Positions 33,791-47,052 of a stretch of 64,000 bases of DNA are shown piece by piece. The stretch lies in NCBI GenBank assembly GCA_964020085.1, contig OZ026598.1, positions 24,830,334 to 24,894,333 of the forward strand. The letters run 5' to 3'. The notes below the pieces were generated by a model. It searched no databases and was not told where the DNA came from. It was given only the letters and a program-made list of their open reading frames with translations. The DNA comes from Micromussa lordhowensis. Lineage: Eukaryota > Cnidaria > Anthozoa > Scleractinia > Lobophylliidae. Made by a program: the position numbers and the translations under genes. The stretch's first letter is position 1, and each line of letters begins with the position of its first letter.

Positions 33791-36373
33791 CCTGGTTAAA
33801 ATGGGGCAAGGGAAACCCTCATCCCCCACTTAAGTGAAACGCTCATTCTGCCCACAATACCTTCTGTTGCTCTGGCCGAAAGGATGTATGTTGATGATAC
33901 GAATGAAAGAATCTGTATGCTCTTTAGTATATGGCCCCAAAGCATCTTATCAGTATCCAAGTAAGAAATTATTATTCCTTTCTCTGCAAAGCAGGCGCGC
34001 GTGGAAATGTATGAAATAAATTACTCCAAGTATCTTTTGATGCCGTTGCTAGGGAAAAATCAATTGCTTATAATTCTACACATGTAAGCTTCAATTGGAC
34101 CAAACTTGGACAATACTCTTAGGGGGCATATATAGTCCTGTTCATGACGTCATTGAGCCACGCCTAAAGTCATGTGACCAGAAACAGAAAAATGTTTCTC
34201 AATTAAAAGGGTTAAACCTTTCTCCCTTATTTTCTATACAATAACAATTCAAAAGACGTTTTGGAGAAATTTAGCATGCGTTTTGGCTTATGATGAAAAA
34301 TGAAAAAATGAGACTGAATGGAAAATGTGCTTCTTTGACCACTCTTGCGCATAATTTTTTTTTTCGGGTTGTCGCAAAACCCATTCTTGAATTCCAAGAA
34401 AGTGGTGATTGAGCGGCCTGGTGCCTAAGCATTGTTGACTAATGACAACTTACATTCGTTGTGAGTAAGCAATAATTTTGCCAGTCTTCACATCGTGAAC
34501 GGTAGCAGAGCTCTTTGTTCGAATAGTGGTCGTGAATCAGATATAAGCCGTTGAACTGGATGTGCAATGAAGACTTATCTCCATGTCGAACTGCTTCCTA
34601 AGTATGCCAGCGACATAGGTGTTACGTTTGACAGTGTATTCAACTTTGAGCGCCGTATTACTGATATTAGCAAGTCTTCAATCGTTGCTTTAATTTTCGT
34701 AATATTTATCGTATTTAGTAAAAAATGTTTATCAATTGAGCATGCAAAGATTTGAGTTAATGTATTCGTTATCTCAAGATTCGACAATTGTAATTCATTG
34801 CTGTAAAGGTCTTCCTCGTGGCCCTTTACATAACTTACAGCTTGTGCAGAAGTTCGGAGCACGCTTCATTTTACTTAAGGACTATGGTCTTTGCATATTG
34901 ACTTAGTGTCGTCAGCAAATCGGTCTCATTTTCACTAGAAATCGATAATTCAATGCCTGCAGTATTTGGGATTATAACGTATAAACAGGTTTATTTAGAA
35001 GTATAGGAAGAGTAATATCCAGGATTCTCGGTAAACTCAGCTTACTTGAGCTCTAGCCGACTGGTTGATTAGCTCAGCCTGTTAAGGTCTAACCAAGTTC
35101 TCAAGCGAAATAATTCGTCTTCTCTGAGAAATAGATGGTCTGCCGATTTGAAAGGCTTCGTCAAAAGAGTCGAGAACAAATCCGTTTTCTTTTTTTTATA
35201 TTTTCCCTGGCTAACTAACTAAAGCATAGGACGTTAGGCTAAGATGTAATCGGCTTTAGGGTTAAAGATTCGAGACTTGGACTAGGCTAGAATGGTGGGT
35301 TAATAAATAATTAATTACTTTATTTCTTCTGGAAAGACCAAACAGCCTGCTATACAGTCAGCTGCTTTTAATAAACTGAAACACAATAAATGAAAAAAAA
35401 AAAAACAACCAAAACTACAGTAGAGGGACAATATCTTTTACATTTCACAAATATCTATCATGTAAAGTTGCATCAAATTGACGGTGTACAAGCAGCATCA
35501 TTATTCCCCGCCGGTCTGAAAGAAAGAGAGAAACAAAGAAAGAAAGAATAAGTCACCGTAAAGTTTTTTTTTTCTAATTATTGTTTATATCGGGTCTGGT
35601 ATGCTTGCTCGCTCTTGTTTGACCACTCAACTCGGGCAAACAATTCATATTTAGTTGGATAAGATAAGTCATCGTTGACTTTGTTAAGAAATAGAAATTT
35701 TAAAAAGGTCTGTATTCGTACCTGGAGAGTTCAAGTGATAAATGGTAAAATAGCACTAAAAAGTTGTCGGTTTCAACCACGTCCTCACAAATTTGGGGGT
35801 ATCTACTGCATTATGAGATAAGAGATGAGGTCCCCTAACGCGCTTATCTGGCATATTAGCGAGAAAGAAAAAAATAACTTACAATAAATTGCAGCTTATG
35901 AGCACCCAATCCCACTTATAAGCTCCTACGGTTAGAGCCGTTTGCATCTCCCTATAAACAACAGAAAAATATACCCGATTGTAATCCCTCTCCCTCGGGT
36001 ATAACCCCTCCTATAGCTGTTCTTGTTTGCAGAGATAATCAACTTAAGTAAAGGCTTTGTTTATACACAGTATTTATTTGCCACTATTATGATCAGCATT
36101 GCTATAGCTTGTTTGGAAACGCTTTTTCTATTTCGGTTATAAGCCCCTTCGGATATATGCCCTTTCAAAGACCAATAACCTTGCCCCCATCGATATCTCT
36201 GAGATGTTTGGTAATGACTTTTGAAAGGGAATACGCCGTTAACCGTTGAAAAGACATAAATATTTGTGATCTTCGCTGATTTAACTAACACTATTCTGAT
36301 TTTAACCGTCATATCTTCTGTTTCGCTGCTTCCTCAGTACTTCAACTGTTCCTCCTTGTTTCGCTGAACATTT
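33791..36373. other. Long intergenic interval without a supported gene
   Basis: Only short, unconvincing open frames (60-95 codons). A poly-A tract lies near 35392-35405 and GAAAGAGAGAAACAAAGAAA repeats near 35520. A TTAGCTCAGCCTGTTAAGG string at 35068 superficially resembles a tRNA A box but lacks a matching B box. Confidence 0.5.
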
Positions 36374-36481
36374 AACAATTATTGGACGAAGCTGAGCAAA
36401 ATACTGTGATTTGTCAGTGGCGAGCAGATGAATTATTTGCCAAAGCCGAAGGCTGAGGCAAATAATTGATCTGCGAGACAT

Positions 36482-36515
<34 letters not shown>

Positions 36516-36525
36516 GATAATTGTT
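36374..36525. repeat. Foldback MITE, about 152 bp
   Basis: AACAATTATTGGACGA, GCAAAATACTGTGATTTGTC and GATGAATTATTTGCC on the left are matched on the right by GGCAAATAATTGATC, GACAAATCACAATATTTTGC and TTCGATAATTGTT. The apex is AAAGCCGAAGGCTGAG. Almost the full length can pair. Confidence 0.8.
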
Positions 36526-37420
36526 CTATCATTCGATCACCAAGTTTGTTTTTATATTTAAATCACCCTCTGACAGCTCACGGAAGCGACCCGCCATTTT
36601 TCACCGAGAGCGTGGTTACAACTACGCATGAGCAGAATATTATTTGCAGCAAAACACATTTAGACCATACTACGCATGAGCAGACCATTATTTGTAGGCA
36701 GTTATTTGCAGGTCACGTGGTGGGCTCTCGGCCAATGAAACGGAAGAAGAAGATGCATCGAATGATAATTAGTTTTATCGTGTTTGTGAAGTTTAACGCG
36801 CGCGTTGGTTAAGTTCAATGTTGCGCGTGTGCTGTGTTTAAATTTACGACGTATCACAATGTTTCTCGCGCAATGGACGCGCAATGCCTTAGTTTAAAGT
36901 AGCGTAATTTTGAGAGATGTCAGTTGTACTGAAAAACAAAAGTGACCAAGTCCGTGAGCTCACCAGTTAATGCTAACCAGTTCAGTTATTGCTAATCAGT
37001 TGAGATATTGCTAACCAGTTAAGAAGTCAGTTACGGAGGCAGTCAAGAAGTAAGTTTTAGTTGATTTGTAAGTTCAGTTTGCGTTAATTTTCTGTTTGTT
37101 TTGTACACTTGTAAGGCCGCGTGCCAACATGATTTCTTTGTTTCTTAGATCGAATTGAATTGTTACAATAAATACGATTCTTCCTTCGTAATTGGCGTTT
37201 TGGTCTTTTGCTCAACGGAACACTCCTGTTGAACGTTAACTCTGCTGTATACCATACTTATATCAGTGTTGGTGTTGACATATAGTTAAGTATATAAAAA
37301 TGTGACTCAATAAACCTACATAAATTAATCTAAAGCTGTGAAATGAAAGAAGCGTAATCTTTGTCAAATCCGCAGCGACGAGTCAAATGTATGAGAAATG
37401 AGATATGCTCAAAACAGGAG
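36526..37420. other. Intergenic, short direct repeats only
   Basis: ACTACGCATGAGCAGA followed by ATTATTTG occurs twice (about 36614 and 36670). GCTAACCAGTT/GCTAATCAGTTGAG repeats near 36972-37020. CCGCCATTTTTCACC near 36590 is a weak YY1-like site. No gene is supported. Confidence 0.5.
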
Positions 37421-37424
37421 GCAG

Positions 37425-37680
37425 GGTGACCGTGCGGTTAGGGCACTGGATTCCAACGCGGTTTTCCCGGTTTAAATCCCGCTGTGGCTGCTAGCTGGTG
37501 TTTTTTCAGGTAGTCCCTGAGGCTCATCTCGTCAGCCACGCTTGTAATTAACAAATGGTAAACGCCATAGCGTATACTATTGAGTTATGGTGCACGCCGG
37601 AGGTTGCTAAGCACGAAAGAAGCGTAAGAGTCGCACGACGCGAAAGCTGATTGCGACTCTAGCTTCTTGTTTTTGGAATT
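37425..37680 (+). mobile_element. tRNA-derived SINE
   Basis: The head reads GTGACCGTGCGGTTAGGGCA (A-box-like) followed about 40 bases later by CCCGGTTTAAATCCCGCTG (B-box-like), a tRNA-derived Pol III promoter layout. A non-tRNA body follows, ending near a T-rich tail with CTTCTTGTTTTTGG. The B box is degenerate relative to GGTTCGANNCC. Confidence 0.55.
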
Positions 37681-37689
37681 ATAGCAGTT

Positions 37690-37990
37690 TTATTAGGCAT
37701 TCGAATTGTGAACGTCCTTGCCTATCAACACCGGGAGCAACTGGACTTTGGTTCATTCCAGCAATGTATTCCTGTGAAATTACACTGGCTCTCTATAAAG
37801 TTCAGAGTCCAATTCAAACTGCTTCTGATTGTGTTCAGGTCTGTACATAGCCGAGCTCCAGACTATACAAACGATCTGCTATCTCTGAAAACTGAATCAA
37901 ACTATTCTCTTCGCTCCTCCTGAAAGTTTCTTTTGTCAGTTCCCAGAGTCAACTGCTCCACATTTGGAGGTCTCGCCTTAACAAGTATAA
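37690..37990 (+). mobile_element. LINE reverse-transcriptase C-terminal fragment
   Basis: The frame 37708-37923 reads VKLHWLSIKFRVQFKLLLIV, FRSVHSRAPDYTNDLL and SNYSLRSS, matching the well-known C-terminal block of CR1/L2/Rex-type LINE polymerases (HWLP-x-FR then APxYxxDLL). A frame shift after SLRSS is followed by LLSVPRVNCSTFGGLAL, the next part of the same block. It is a dead fragment. Confidence 0.7.
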
Positions 37991-38810
37991 CTGTGTAAAT
38001 GCATTTCTGCACTGCACTAAAAGTCACCATTATTTTGGGCCAAATAGGACATTTTATCCTCACGGGAATTGAAAATTTACATTCTGGTACAAGTGCATGA
38101 ATCATGTTAATTTCCTTCTCTGATCAAATGTCCAATTTTAATACACACTCTTGATATTTTTTCAAACGGTTGTCTTTTCTCTAAGGCAATTTTGGTATCT
38201 TTTTTTAGCTTGACCACTTGACATACATTTAAGGGTCAATAAACTGTCCATTATGGTACTGCTATAAAATTGTTAAACACTAATGGATTTTTGAAATGTT
38301 CATTTTTGGGTGAAGCAAAACATTGTAAACACGTCTCTTAAATATACACAAAATATTTAAGTGATTTTGACAGTTTTATTAAGTCATTGTTCTCATTTAC
38401 TTTACAATTCTACACTTTTAAGTTTACATTTATCTTCATCTATTAACAATCAGTTCAAACATCCTAATAGGTGCAAATAAGTATATTGCCCTATCAACAT
38501 TCTGTTGACACCACACAAATTTTCACATTTGATGAAATTTAGAGAGTATTACCACTGAATGTACTTCAAGAAGGCTAATTGCTAATGGTTTAGACTATTT
38601 ATGGTTGAACCACACTTCAAATCTCTATTTTATTCGACGTGGATGTTCAGTGTTTCAGCCAACCTGAAAAAATATAGATCTCGGTGCTTTAAACTTATGA
38701 ATGTTGCTCCTCTTCAAAGAAACTTACATTTATGACTCTGCATACCTGTGATAATGTCATAAACTAATGATACACAGCAAAGTCTCAAAATTTTTAAAAA
38801 TTTGTGATGT
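37991..38810. other. AT-rich intergenic, no supported feature
   Basis: No open frame of note and no recognised repeat before the satellite begins. Confidence 0.5.
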
Positions 38811-39660
38811 GTCCTAGGTCAGCAAACAACTCATAAATTTATGAAATACAACTAGGTCTGCAAACAACTCATAAATTTATGAAATATCACTAGGTCTGCA
38901 AACAACTCATAAATTTATGAAATATCACTAGGTCTGCAAACAACTCATAAATTTATGATGTATCCTAGGTCTGCAAACAACTCATAAATTTATGAAATAT
39001 CACTAGGTCTGCAAACAACTCATAAATTTATGAAATATCACTAGGTCTGCAAACAACTCATAAATTTAGGAAATACAACTTGATCACAAACAACTCATAA
39101 ATTTATGATGTATCCTAGGTCTGCAAACAACTCATAAATTTATGAAGTATCACTAGGTCTGCAAACAACTCATAAATTTATGAAGTATCACTAGGTCTGC
39201 AAACAACTCATAAATTTATGAAGTATCACTAGGTCTGCAAACAACTCATAAATTTATGAAATACAACTTGGTCTGCAAACAACTCATAAATTTATGAAAT
39301 ACAACTAGGTCGGCAAACAACTCATAAATTTATGAAATACAACTTGGTTTGCAAACAAGTCATAAATTTATGAAATACAACTTGATCACAAACAACTCAT
39401 AAAGTTATGAAATTCAACTTGGTCTGCAAACAACTCATAAAGTTATGAAATTCAACTTGGTCTGCAAACATCTCATAAATTTATGAAATACACCTTATTC
39501 TGCAAACAACTCATAAATTTATGAAATATATCTTGGTCTGCAAACAACTCATAAATTTATGAAAGACCTCTTGATCTACAAAGAATTCGAATGCATGAAA
39601 TACAACTAGGCCCGCTAACAACTCATAAATTTATGAAGCAACTTGGTGTGCAAACAACTT
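38811..39660. repeat. Satellite of 37-38-bp units with a palindromic core, about 22 copies
   Basis: The unit is GGTCTGCAAACAACTCATAA then ATTTATGAAATATCACTA. Its core CATAAATTTATG is a perfect 12-bp palindrome. Variants change the last ten bases (ATACAACTT, GTATCACTA, TGTATCCTA) and copies decay towards the right end. Confidence 0.95.
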
Positions 39661-40735
39661 ATAAGCTCCTGCAATTTATGAAATCCAACGAGATCTGCAA
39701 ACTAGAAAAAGCTCAACTATAATTCTTAAAACGTATATGTACAATGACTTTACCGTAAAACACGTAACAGCGTTCGCGGTTTTGCTTTAATCTACAAGAA
39801 TGGATGAAACTTAAATGTTTGTAAGCGATACACGAAAGGTAAGATTTAACATTTAATTCGTATATCTCTCGCTACAGAACGATTACGTGTAAAACTGTGT
39901 GTAAACTTATGCCATTCTTCACTTTAACACATTTAAGCTTACATACTGCGCATAAAAAGAAAACAGTCATCGTACTTCACACCTGCATACGTGAAGTTTA
40001 TGTTAAGCTTGTGCCAACTTGCGCCCAAAAAGCTCGCAAGATTAGTTATTTTTACCATTAGAACACCTGATGATCATGACGATGCCAACGGATACCGCGT
40101 AATAAAGTCGCACACACCATGTTCACATTCGCGAAAGACATTTTACGTGGAATCCGGTTACTTCGTTCCACCAAACAGTCACTTCGTTCCAAGTGTAAAG
40201 TAAGCGAGTTAGGCTATAATCTTACAAAGCCGTCTGTGACAATGGCCATTTTGAAGCTCGTGAAGTACGTGTCGTGTGCGTGGGATCTGGCACTACCGGA
40301 AACAACTATACGTCGAGACCGAAAAAGATTAATTACTTCATCGACTTCAACAGACTTGAGTAAATATGAACCGGCGTTGATGTTACTAACCTTACTTTTT
40401 TATTAGTCTACGTTTTGGACTAACGAAGATCATAGCAACCAGGGATTTCGCCGGAATAGAGAAGACGCAAAACCACGCTTTCATCATGACAACATCTCGA
40501 TTTGATCATAACCCACTTACTCAGTATTTTTCTCTTTAAGAAGATAGCTCTCTCTTTAGTAAGATATGGTCTAGCTTTCATCATAAACTATACTTTGACT
40601 AATGAAGATGCGAATCCACGATTTGATCGTAAGAATGCGGCTTTTTAAAGGAGACACAAACTATTTGCGTTTATGGAAACAACTAACGTTAATTAGTTGA
40701 GTTAATTGTTTCTGATCCAGCTTCTTCACAGGGAA
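39661..40735. other. Intergenic, weak open frames only
   Basis: Two overlapping plus-strand frames (39991-40203, 40119-40406) have no recognised features. GACAATGGCCATTTTGAAGC near 40230 resembles a YY1-type site. No gene is supported. Confidence 0.4.
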
Positions 40736-40909
40736 GCGAAGCTGACAGCAATTCAGATCCGCCAGGTGTCAAAAAGGAAGCTGCGGATAATCCAGCGACT
40801 AATGTACAGAGAGCTGCAGCAGAGAATCTTTGAGCTGTTGGACCAGTACGAGGCCAAGGAAAGATTAGAAGGACGAATAGGCATTGAAGGCCTGCTCTTA
40901 TCTTGATAG
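40736..40909 (+). CDS. Possible terminal exon, helical protein tail
   Basis: A CTTCTTCACAG or nearby acceptor precedes an open frame that ends at TGA 40907-40909 and reads LTAIQIRQVSKRKLRIIQRL, MYRELQQRIFELLDQYEAKE and GIEGLLLS. The strong amphipathic, coiled-coil-like pattern and codon use look genuine. Upstream exons were not found, so this is low confidence. Confidence 0.3.
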
Positions 40910-41499
40910 ATCAGTAGAAATGTAAAGTTAATAAAGCATACCAACCAGAAAACACCGGCTCCTTTAAGAGCCACTATATAAATGAAAGCAATGATCAACA
41001 CGAGAAACCTACTTAAAGTAGATATATTACACACGTGCACGTGCATTTTTCAGTCGACCGTGCCATCGCGAGCTAGAGCTGCTGGTCAGCTTTGAGCCTG
41101 CGATTCTGGCATAGCGCACTGCGCGGTCGCGAAATCCGAAATAGTTTGTAGCTTTTTTATGACACATGGGAAATAAGAAAATTGGTTGCTGCGTTTTAAA
41201 ACGATAAAATGACGGAAACTAAATGGCTCGATCTTTGAACTAAAGTCGACAGAAATCGAGGTTCTTCCGCGAACAGAAGTTTAGATTAAATGGCACCTTT
41301 CTCAAAGACGGTTAAAACCTAAGTAACACAGATGGCATTTCGCATTTTTTTTGCATTAATAACAATTACAAGAACAGCAAATAGAACCTTAAAGAAACGA
41401 AAGGAAAATGTATCAAGGACTATTGATAGACCTTTTAAGCTTGAATGTTTTTTTTCCCAAATTTAGACCACGTTATATTCTCAAAGGGAATTGCGTACA

Positions 41500-41610
41500 T
41501 ATTAGTCAATTTGGTTTTATCAACTGGGTTGATAATTTGAATTGGTCAGCGTAAAGAGATTCGAAAGCTGCCGTTTCGAGCCTTAGCCCTTCGTCGGAGT
41601 GAGTCATACA
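41500..41610. mobile_element. Penelope-like element terminal fragment (tentative)
   Basis: ATCAACTGGGTTGATAATTT, AAGAGATTCGAAAGCTGCC and GTTTCGAGCCTTAGCCCTTC with GTCGGAG resemble the terminal sequence class that I associate with Penelope-like elements in cnidarian genomes. No polymerase frame is adjacent. Confidence 0.4.
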
Positions 41611-41729
41611 TATACACGTGAATGAGATGACTTTGAAAGAAACAGTTTCACGTAGTCTGAATTGTGTAAACAAATTAATTAAAACTCAAAAGGTTTATAG
41701 GAGCACACAAACATGTCTTGAACACTCCA

Positions 41730-44700
41730 TTAGTCCGAATCGGAGCTTTGCTGTAGGCCATAGACTCTTTTCAGCTCTCGCACCGTTGCCTGTCGAAGCT
41801 TTCCGGTTGTCGTCAACTGGAAATCGAACAAGACAACTGCCGATTTGTCGACTTCTTCAGTCCACTCTATCAGCCTTTGGCCTTGTCGTTTTTTACAAAT
41901 CGACCAATGGGTGGTCCAGTGACCGTACATCCAGGTTAGGTTTAGCTTTTCCCCAGAAACCTCGTCGACTCTGCCAATTAACGGCCTTTCTCGATACTTG
42001 TCGAGTACAAGCGCTACCAACATCCCTTCTTCGATGTCGCCCCTGCTTTCGTTTCGCAGGACCTGCCTCTGAACTTGTCCAGGTCTCCTGTATGATCCTG
42101 TGTACACCTTTCGGTAAATTATAAACATATCTTAGTGGTGGAAATCATGCTTCTCGCACATGTTTCATTTTTTTCTAGGCATATCGTTCTTGTTAGCATA
42201 TAACTTTGATTAAAGCAAGTGTTTACACTTTTTCAAGACATGTTTCAAGGAACTTCCATTGATTCAAACCTCTCGCCTACACTATTATTTACTGCCAGCT
42301 AACTATTTTTATTGTGTTATTCTTGAGAGTAGTTGCCTAGATTTCCCGTGTTCTCCTCCAGAGTTCAAGCTAGTGGAAGTCTATTATAAAAGAGTTGTTC
42401 GTTTATAATGGTGTCCAGAGGAGTTGCTAATAATGAATTTCTCGATTTCTCGCTCTTACTCCGTCAACTATCCACGGTTGATCACGAAGTATCGCAAGAT
42501 TCACAATTTGATCAATACTGAAAGAAAATTTCCAAGTACCACCTTAGGAAAACACTGCTCGAAATTTGTTCTATGAATTTCTTTGCATATAAACTCTCCT
42601 AGGTTTCAAGCGAATATAGGAGGCAAATTTTTCAAAGCGCTACACGTAACCTTTAAGTTTCTTACCGGTAGTAAGCCATCTCCGCGTTCAAATGCCTCGC
42701 TTTTCCTGAGGACATCGCTTAACTGAGGTGTATTCTCTGACGGCCGATTTCTCGCTCTCAATTCATCAACTATCCATCTCGTGTCATCACAGGGTAGATA
42801 AACGAGGTCCCTCTTGTGATATTTTGATCCGTCTGTAGTACAGGTAAAACTTTATCAATGTCTGCTGGTTTGAACTTTGTTAGTATAAACGGACACTCAA
42901 ACGATATGTAATGTCATTGACGAGTAATATTTATTACTAGTACCACCCAACTAGTGATATAATGCAAACCCTGCATTTTGATTGGCTACGCTACTAGGTG
43001 TCTAATAGTAATAGTCATCGAGTAGCGAAATTCGCGGGTTTTTCTTTCGTTTTTCCCCAAATAAGTATTTCTTCAACTTGCATTTGCTAACTTTATTATT
43101 GCCTTTTCTGTCCGACTAGTTGGGTGATACTAAAACAATTAGACCTTTCGCCCCCAAGGGCCACGGGTCAATAGCCCATTCGGCTTCGCCCCATGGGCTA
43201 TTGACTATTACTAGTAGTTGGGCTGTTATTATTATTATTATTATTTTTATTGTTATTATTATTATTATTATTGTTATTATTATTATTATTATTATTGTTA
43301 TTATTATTGTTATTGTTATTGTTATTATTATTGTTATTATAATAATAATAGTTGGTTATTTACACAACGCCTTCAAGGTGTAGAACTCGGGACTGCCGAA
43401 AAAAGTTTCAGAGGTCATTTTTGAATCAGTTAGACAGAGACCTGCCTCTAAACTTGTCCAGGTCTCCTGTATGGTCCTGTGTACGCCTTGGGTAAATTAT
43501 AAACATATCTTAGTGGCTGGAATCGTGCTTCTCGCACAGCCGCTTCCACGTTATGTTGCATCAACATACCAGTTAACCCTACAAATGTCATTACCTATAA
43601 CAAGTTGTGATATTTTTTAATCATACTGTGTCGCTTAAGTTACACAACAGGTTTACTTCTACTCACCAACATTTCTCTCTTCTACATCTTCGTAGAGATT
43701 TGCTTGCTCCTGCTCTTTGTCTAGGAATGCAAGCCATTCCTCTTTTTCCACAGACTTAAATATACCATTATTGGTACATTTCTCGACCATACTTCTAAGT
43801 TTGGAGATTTCCACCGCTTCATAATTTGGTTTGATCAAGTCTGGCAAGCCAGTTGGAATTGTGCGAAGCAGTTCAACTGGTTCATAAGCGTCCACCTCCC
43901 ATTGGCTTGTACACCAAGCTTTAAAATGGAGTACGGCTTTTCCCTCTGCATTTCGCAGGAAGACGAAACTATGGAAATTGTTTAATCCATGTAGCTGTTG
44001 CAGATGAGGGAGAAGCCATTCCCTCACTGCATACAAATGGGGAATATTGGCATACTGTGCCTGGGCACCCTCTTGGGTAGTCTCCCCTTGCGTTTGCTTG
44101 TAGCATCTTCTGATGATCCGAAGCAGATCCTGTGGCGTCAAACAACCAGACTTTTCTGTAGCTACCGAAATTCGTGAAAACATCTGGTCCACGTCTATGT
44201 GGGTGTGACCCACAGGTAGAAATGAAACTTCAATCTAAAAGAATTAAGAATACGAAAAGTATCTTAATTTTAACTTTTTTGCAACAATTTTTACTTTGCA
44301 CGTTTCATAGTCTGCATCTATATAATTCATTTGCATTTTGTGCACAAAGGAGAAATTTTGAGTAGTGATTATTAACAGCTTTCACTGTGAGCCAGCGGAT
44401 TGATATATTACTGGCCCATTCATTTCTAATAATTGGACAGGGCATTGTCCTTGATGATCCTGCGCGTAAATGGAACGCATTGTTATTTGAATCGCTTTCA
44501 AGGTTTTGTAAAACATTTTGTTAACGATTCCCTTCCAAAGGAAAAACCCAGTTGGACTCCTTTTCCTAGTTTGTCTTTAATGCATTCTTACTCTAGCGCT
44601 GTTTGAGAGATGGCGAAGTATTTGAAACCCGTGTTATAACTATTTTATTAACCAAGCTTGCTCGGGCTTGTATTGGAGGATATTGGTCCTAACTGTTACG

Positions 44701-47018
44701 ACTTCTGGAAAAGATAGAACTTGGTTCGATGTGAAAGCTGAACCAGGACCATAAAAGACTGAGCCAAATACTACAGTTGTAGAGTAGGAAATGTCCGTTT
44801 ACTTACTCTATCGAACACTTCCATCTCGACCAGGTAACCCAGGAAGCAAAATACGTATTGATTTTTATTTTCCTTGGCGGTGTTATCCAACTGCAGGAAA
44901 ATAGAGTCAGCCAAGAAATCTCTGTGTACCCATAGCGTCTAAAAAAAAGAGTAAGACGATATATTTACTACATGCAGTATAACTCGAAGAGTTTAGGAAA
45001 TGTGTTGTGTTAGCTGGCATTCAAAACCGAGAAAGTATTAACTTATCCCATTATATGATTGCCGGGTTAACCGCGCCTTCAATGCCCCCTTTGTACAGAT
45101 CAATTTTGAGAATTCTTTTTTTTTTAATTTTTGTCGCAAAAGGCTAGTGTTCGAGTTTTTCTCATAACCCAGAGTAATAAACCGTACATCTAAGGTTTTT
45201 TTTTTCAGTATCGATACTGAAGTCATACTGTTTGCTCCATGATTGTTTTTGGTTTATTTTGCTTACTAATGGAATCGACTACGTATTCGCCCCTAATCAC
45301 GGAAAAACCAAAAGTTATATATCTTGACCGATTCAGCTTGGTCATATGTATCGTCAGTCACTTTACTTGTGTTTCCGCGATTGAATTAATTAACAAACTA
45401 ATTATTAATTCAGTGTAACATGTTCGTACTTGGTAGTGCGAGAAAGTGTTGTCCTTTACTTTTTGTAAATCAATGGCCGACCTGGTTCAGTTGGAAACAA
45501 AAAGTAACTCACCTGCAGTAAAATATTAATCAGAAGATTTGAATCATGGGGAAACTGATGGTAATCCAGAAAGCAGATTGGATGCCGTCCATGAATGAGC
45601 ACACCAACAATATGCACTCTCAAGTGCCAGGCTTTTTGAGCTGTTCCATGCCTATGGGCAGAAAACGGCAATTCCGTCTTTGTGGTGTCCATGCCATCGA
45701 TAGCCACAGAGAAGAATTTGTTTGGCTGGTGGTGTGCTTGAGAGGCTCTGGACATATATGACTTTCGTTCTTCCCTGAAAGTATTTTATTTTTACTTTTA
45801 GGATTGTTTGTCGCTTGTTTCCCGGCACCTTTTTTTTATGAGACTTTTTACTCAGTGTTGCGGTAAAAGAAAGCAAAATGGAATATTGTCTATCTGCAAT
45901 ATTGCGTGTGGTTTTCTACCATTTTATTTTGGAACACTGACTCCCGTAAAAAAAGCAAAAGAGGAAGGCTGTACCAAGCGATTAAATGCATAGTTCAGTC
46001 CATATTTGGATGTTTTCTTTTAGACCTCCCAATTGTTGCAAAAATCTGATTTCTACAAAAAATCCCTTCCCTTCACACAAGGGGAATTTAATCTGTAGAG
46101 AATTTGCTAAGGTCGCTATTTTAGCTTAAATGAACTTCAGTAAAAACTCGGGCGATTGACGTAGGGTAATTTACAAACTTGTCATCACAGTTTTAAGGAT
46201 GAAATGGCCGTTTTATGCGAGGGACTTTTAGAGGACACTGGAAACTAGCAACTTTTGGCACACCAATATATGAACAAATCAACTCTTTTTGATAAAGAGC
46301 GTCGTTCGTTAAAGTAGACAGACGTTACAAGCGTCTTCCTTATGTTCCGTTTTTGTACTAAACGTTAAAGTCGTACCCAGACACCTTTAACGTCCGATAC
46401 AATGTTAACGTCCTAGAATAAAAACGACCAATTTTATCCGTGGGCTTAACTTGATCAATGTTTTACACGCCAACTCGTGCTTGCTTCATATGTAGGTTCG
46501 TGTTCATAAGACGCTATGGAATCAACTAAAAGTGAATTATCTCATTAAGGACAAACTTACCTGACCCACGCAATATGACTTTTTCTCCTCTCCTCTATTG
46601 TTTGTCTATGTATGGGGTTTGTTGTCGCTCTAATCTCTACTTTGAGATTGCAGCAAGTGTCGCACTTGCTGAAACGGTTCTCCTAAAAAGACAAGTCCCA
46701 GAAGAAAAATTTCTTGAGTTCAGTGTCGCAAGAAAAACGCGGGGATACGGTTGCAACTTTTGTGCTTATATACTTCAGTACTCGCCTGATCTTATACTAG
46801 CGTGATCGTCAGTGATATACGTAACCACTCAGTGGTAGTTAGCTGTAAGCTTCACTTTGAAACCAGCCGATTAACGAAGATTAAACAGTGTTAATACAAC
46901 AAATTAGAAGTAGAACTTCCTTTGCTGAAACACTCGCACCGTTCTAAAATCTGCCTTGTGACAAATTGTTGTTAATAGTATTTTAATGACAATCATTTGT
47001 AAAAGTTAAAATAACTAT

Positions 47019-47052
<34 letters not shown>

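Noticed and set aside
35060..35130. tRNA-like string with TTAGCTCAGCCTGTT
   Set aside because: No proper B box or foldable acceptor and anticodon stems were seen.
38811..39660. Possible CRISPR array from regular 37-38-bp repeats
   Set aside because: Units are contiguous with no unique spacers, no cas genes are present, and the window is eukaryotic; it is a satellite.
43120..43383. Poly-Ile open frame resembling a membrane protein
   Set aside because: Pure translation of the (ATT)n microsatellite.
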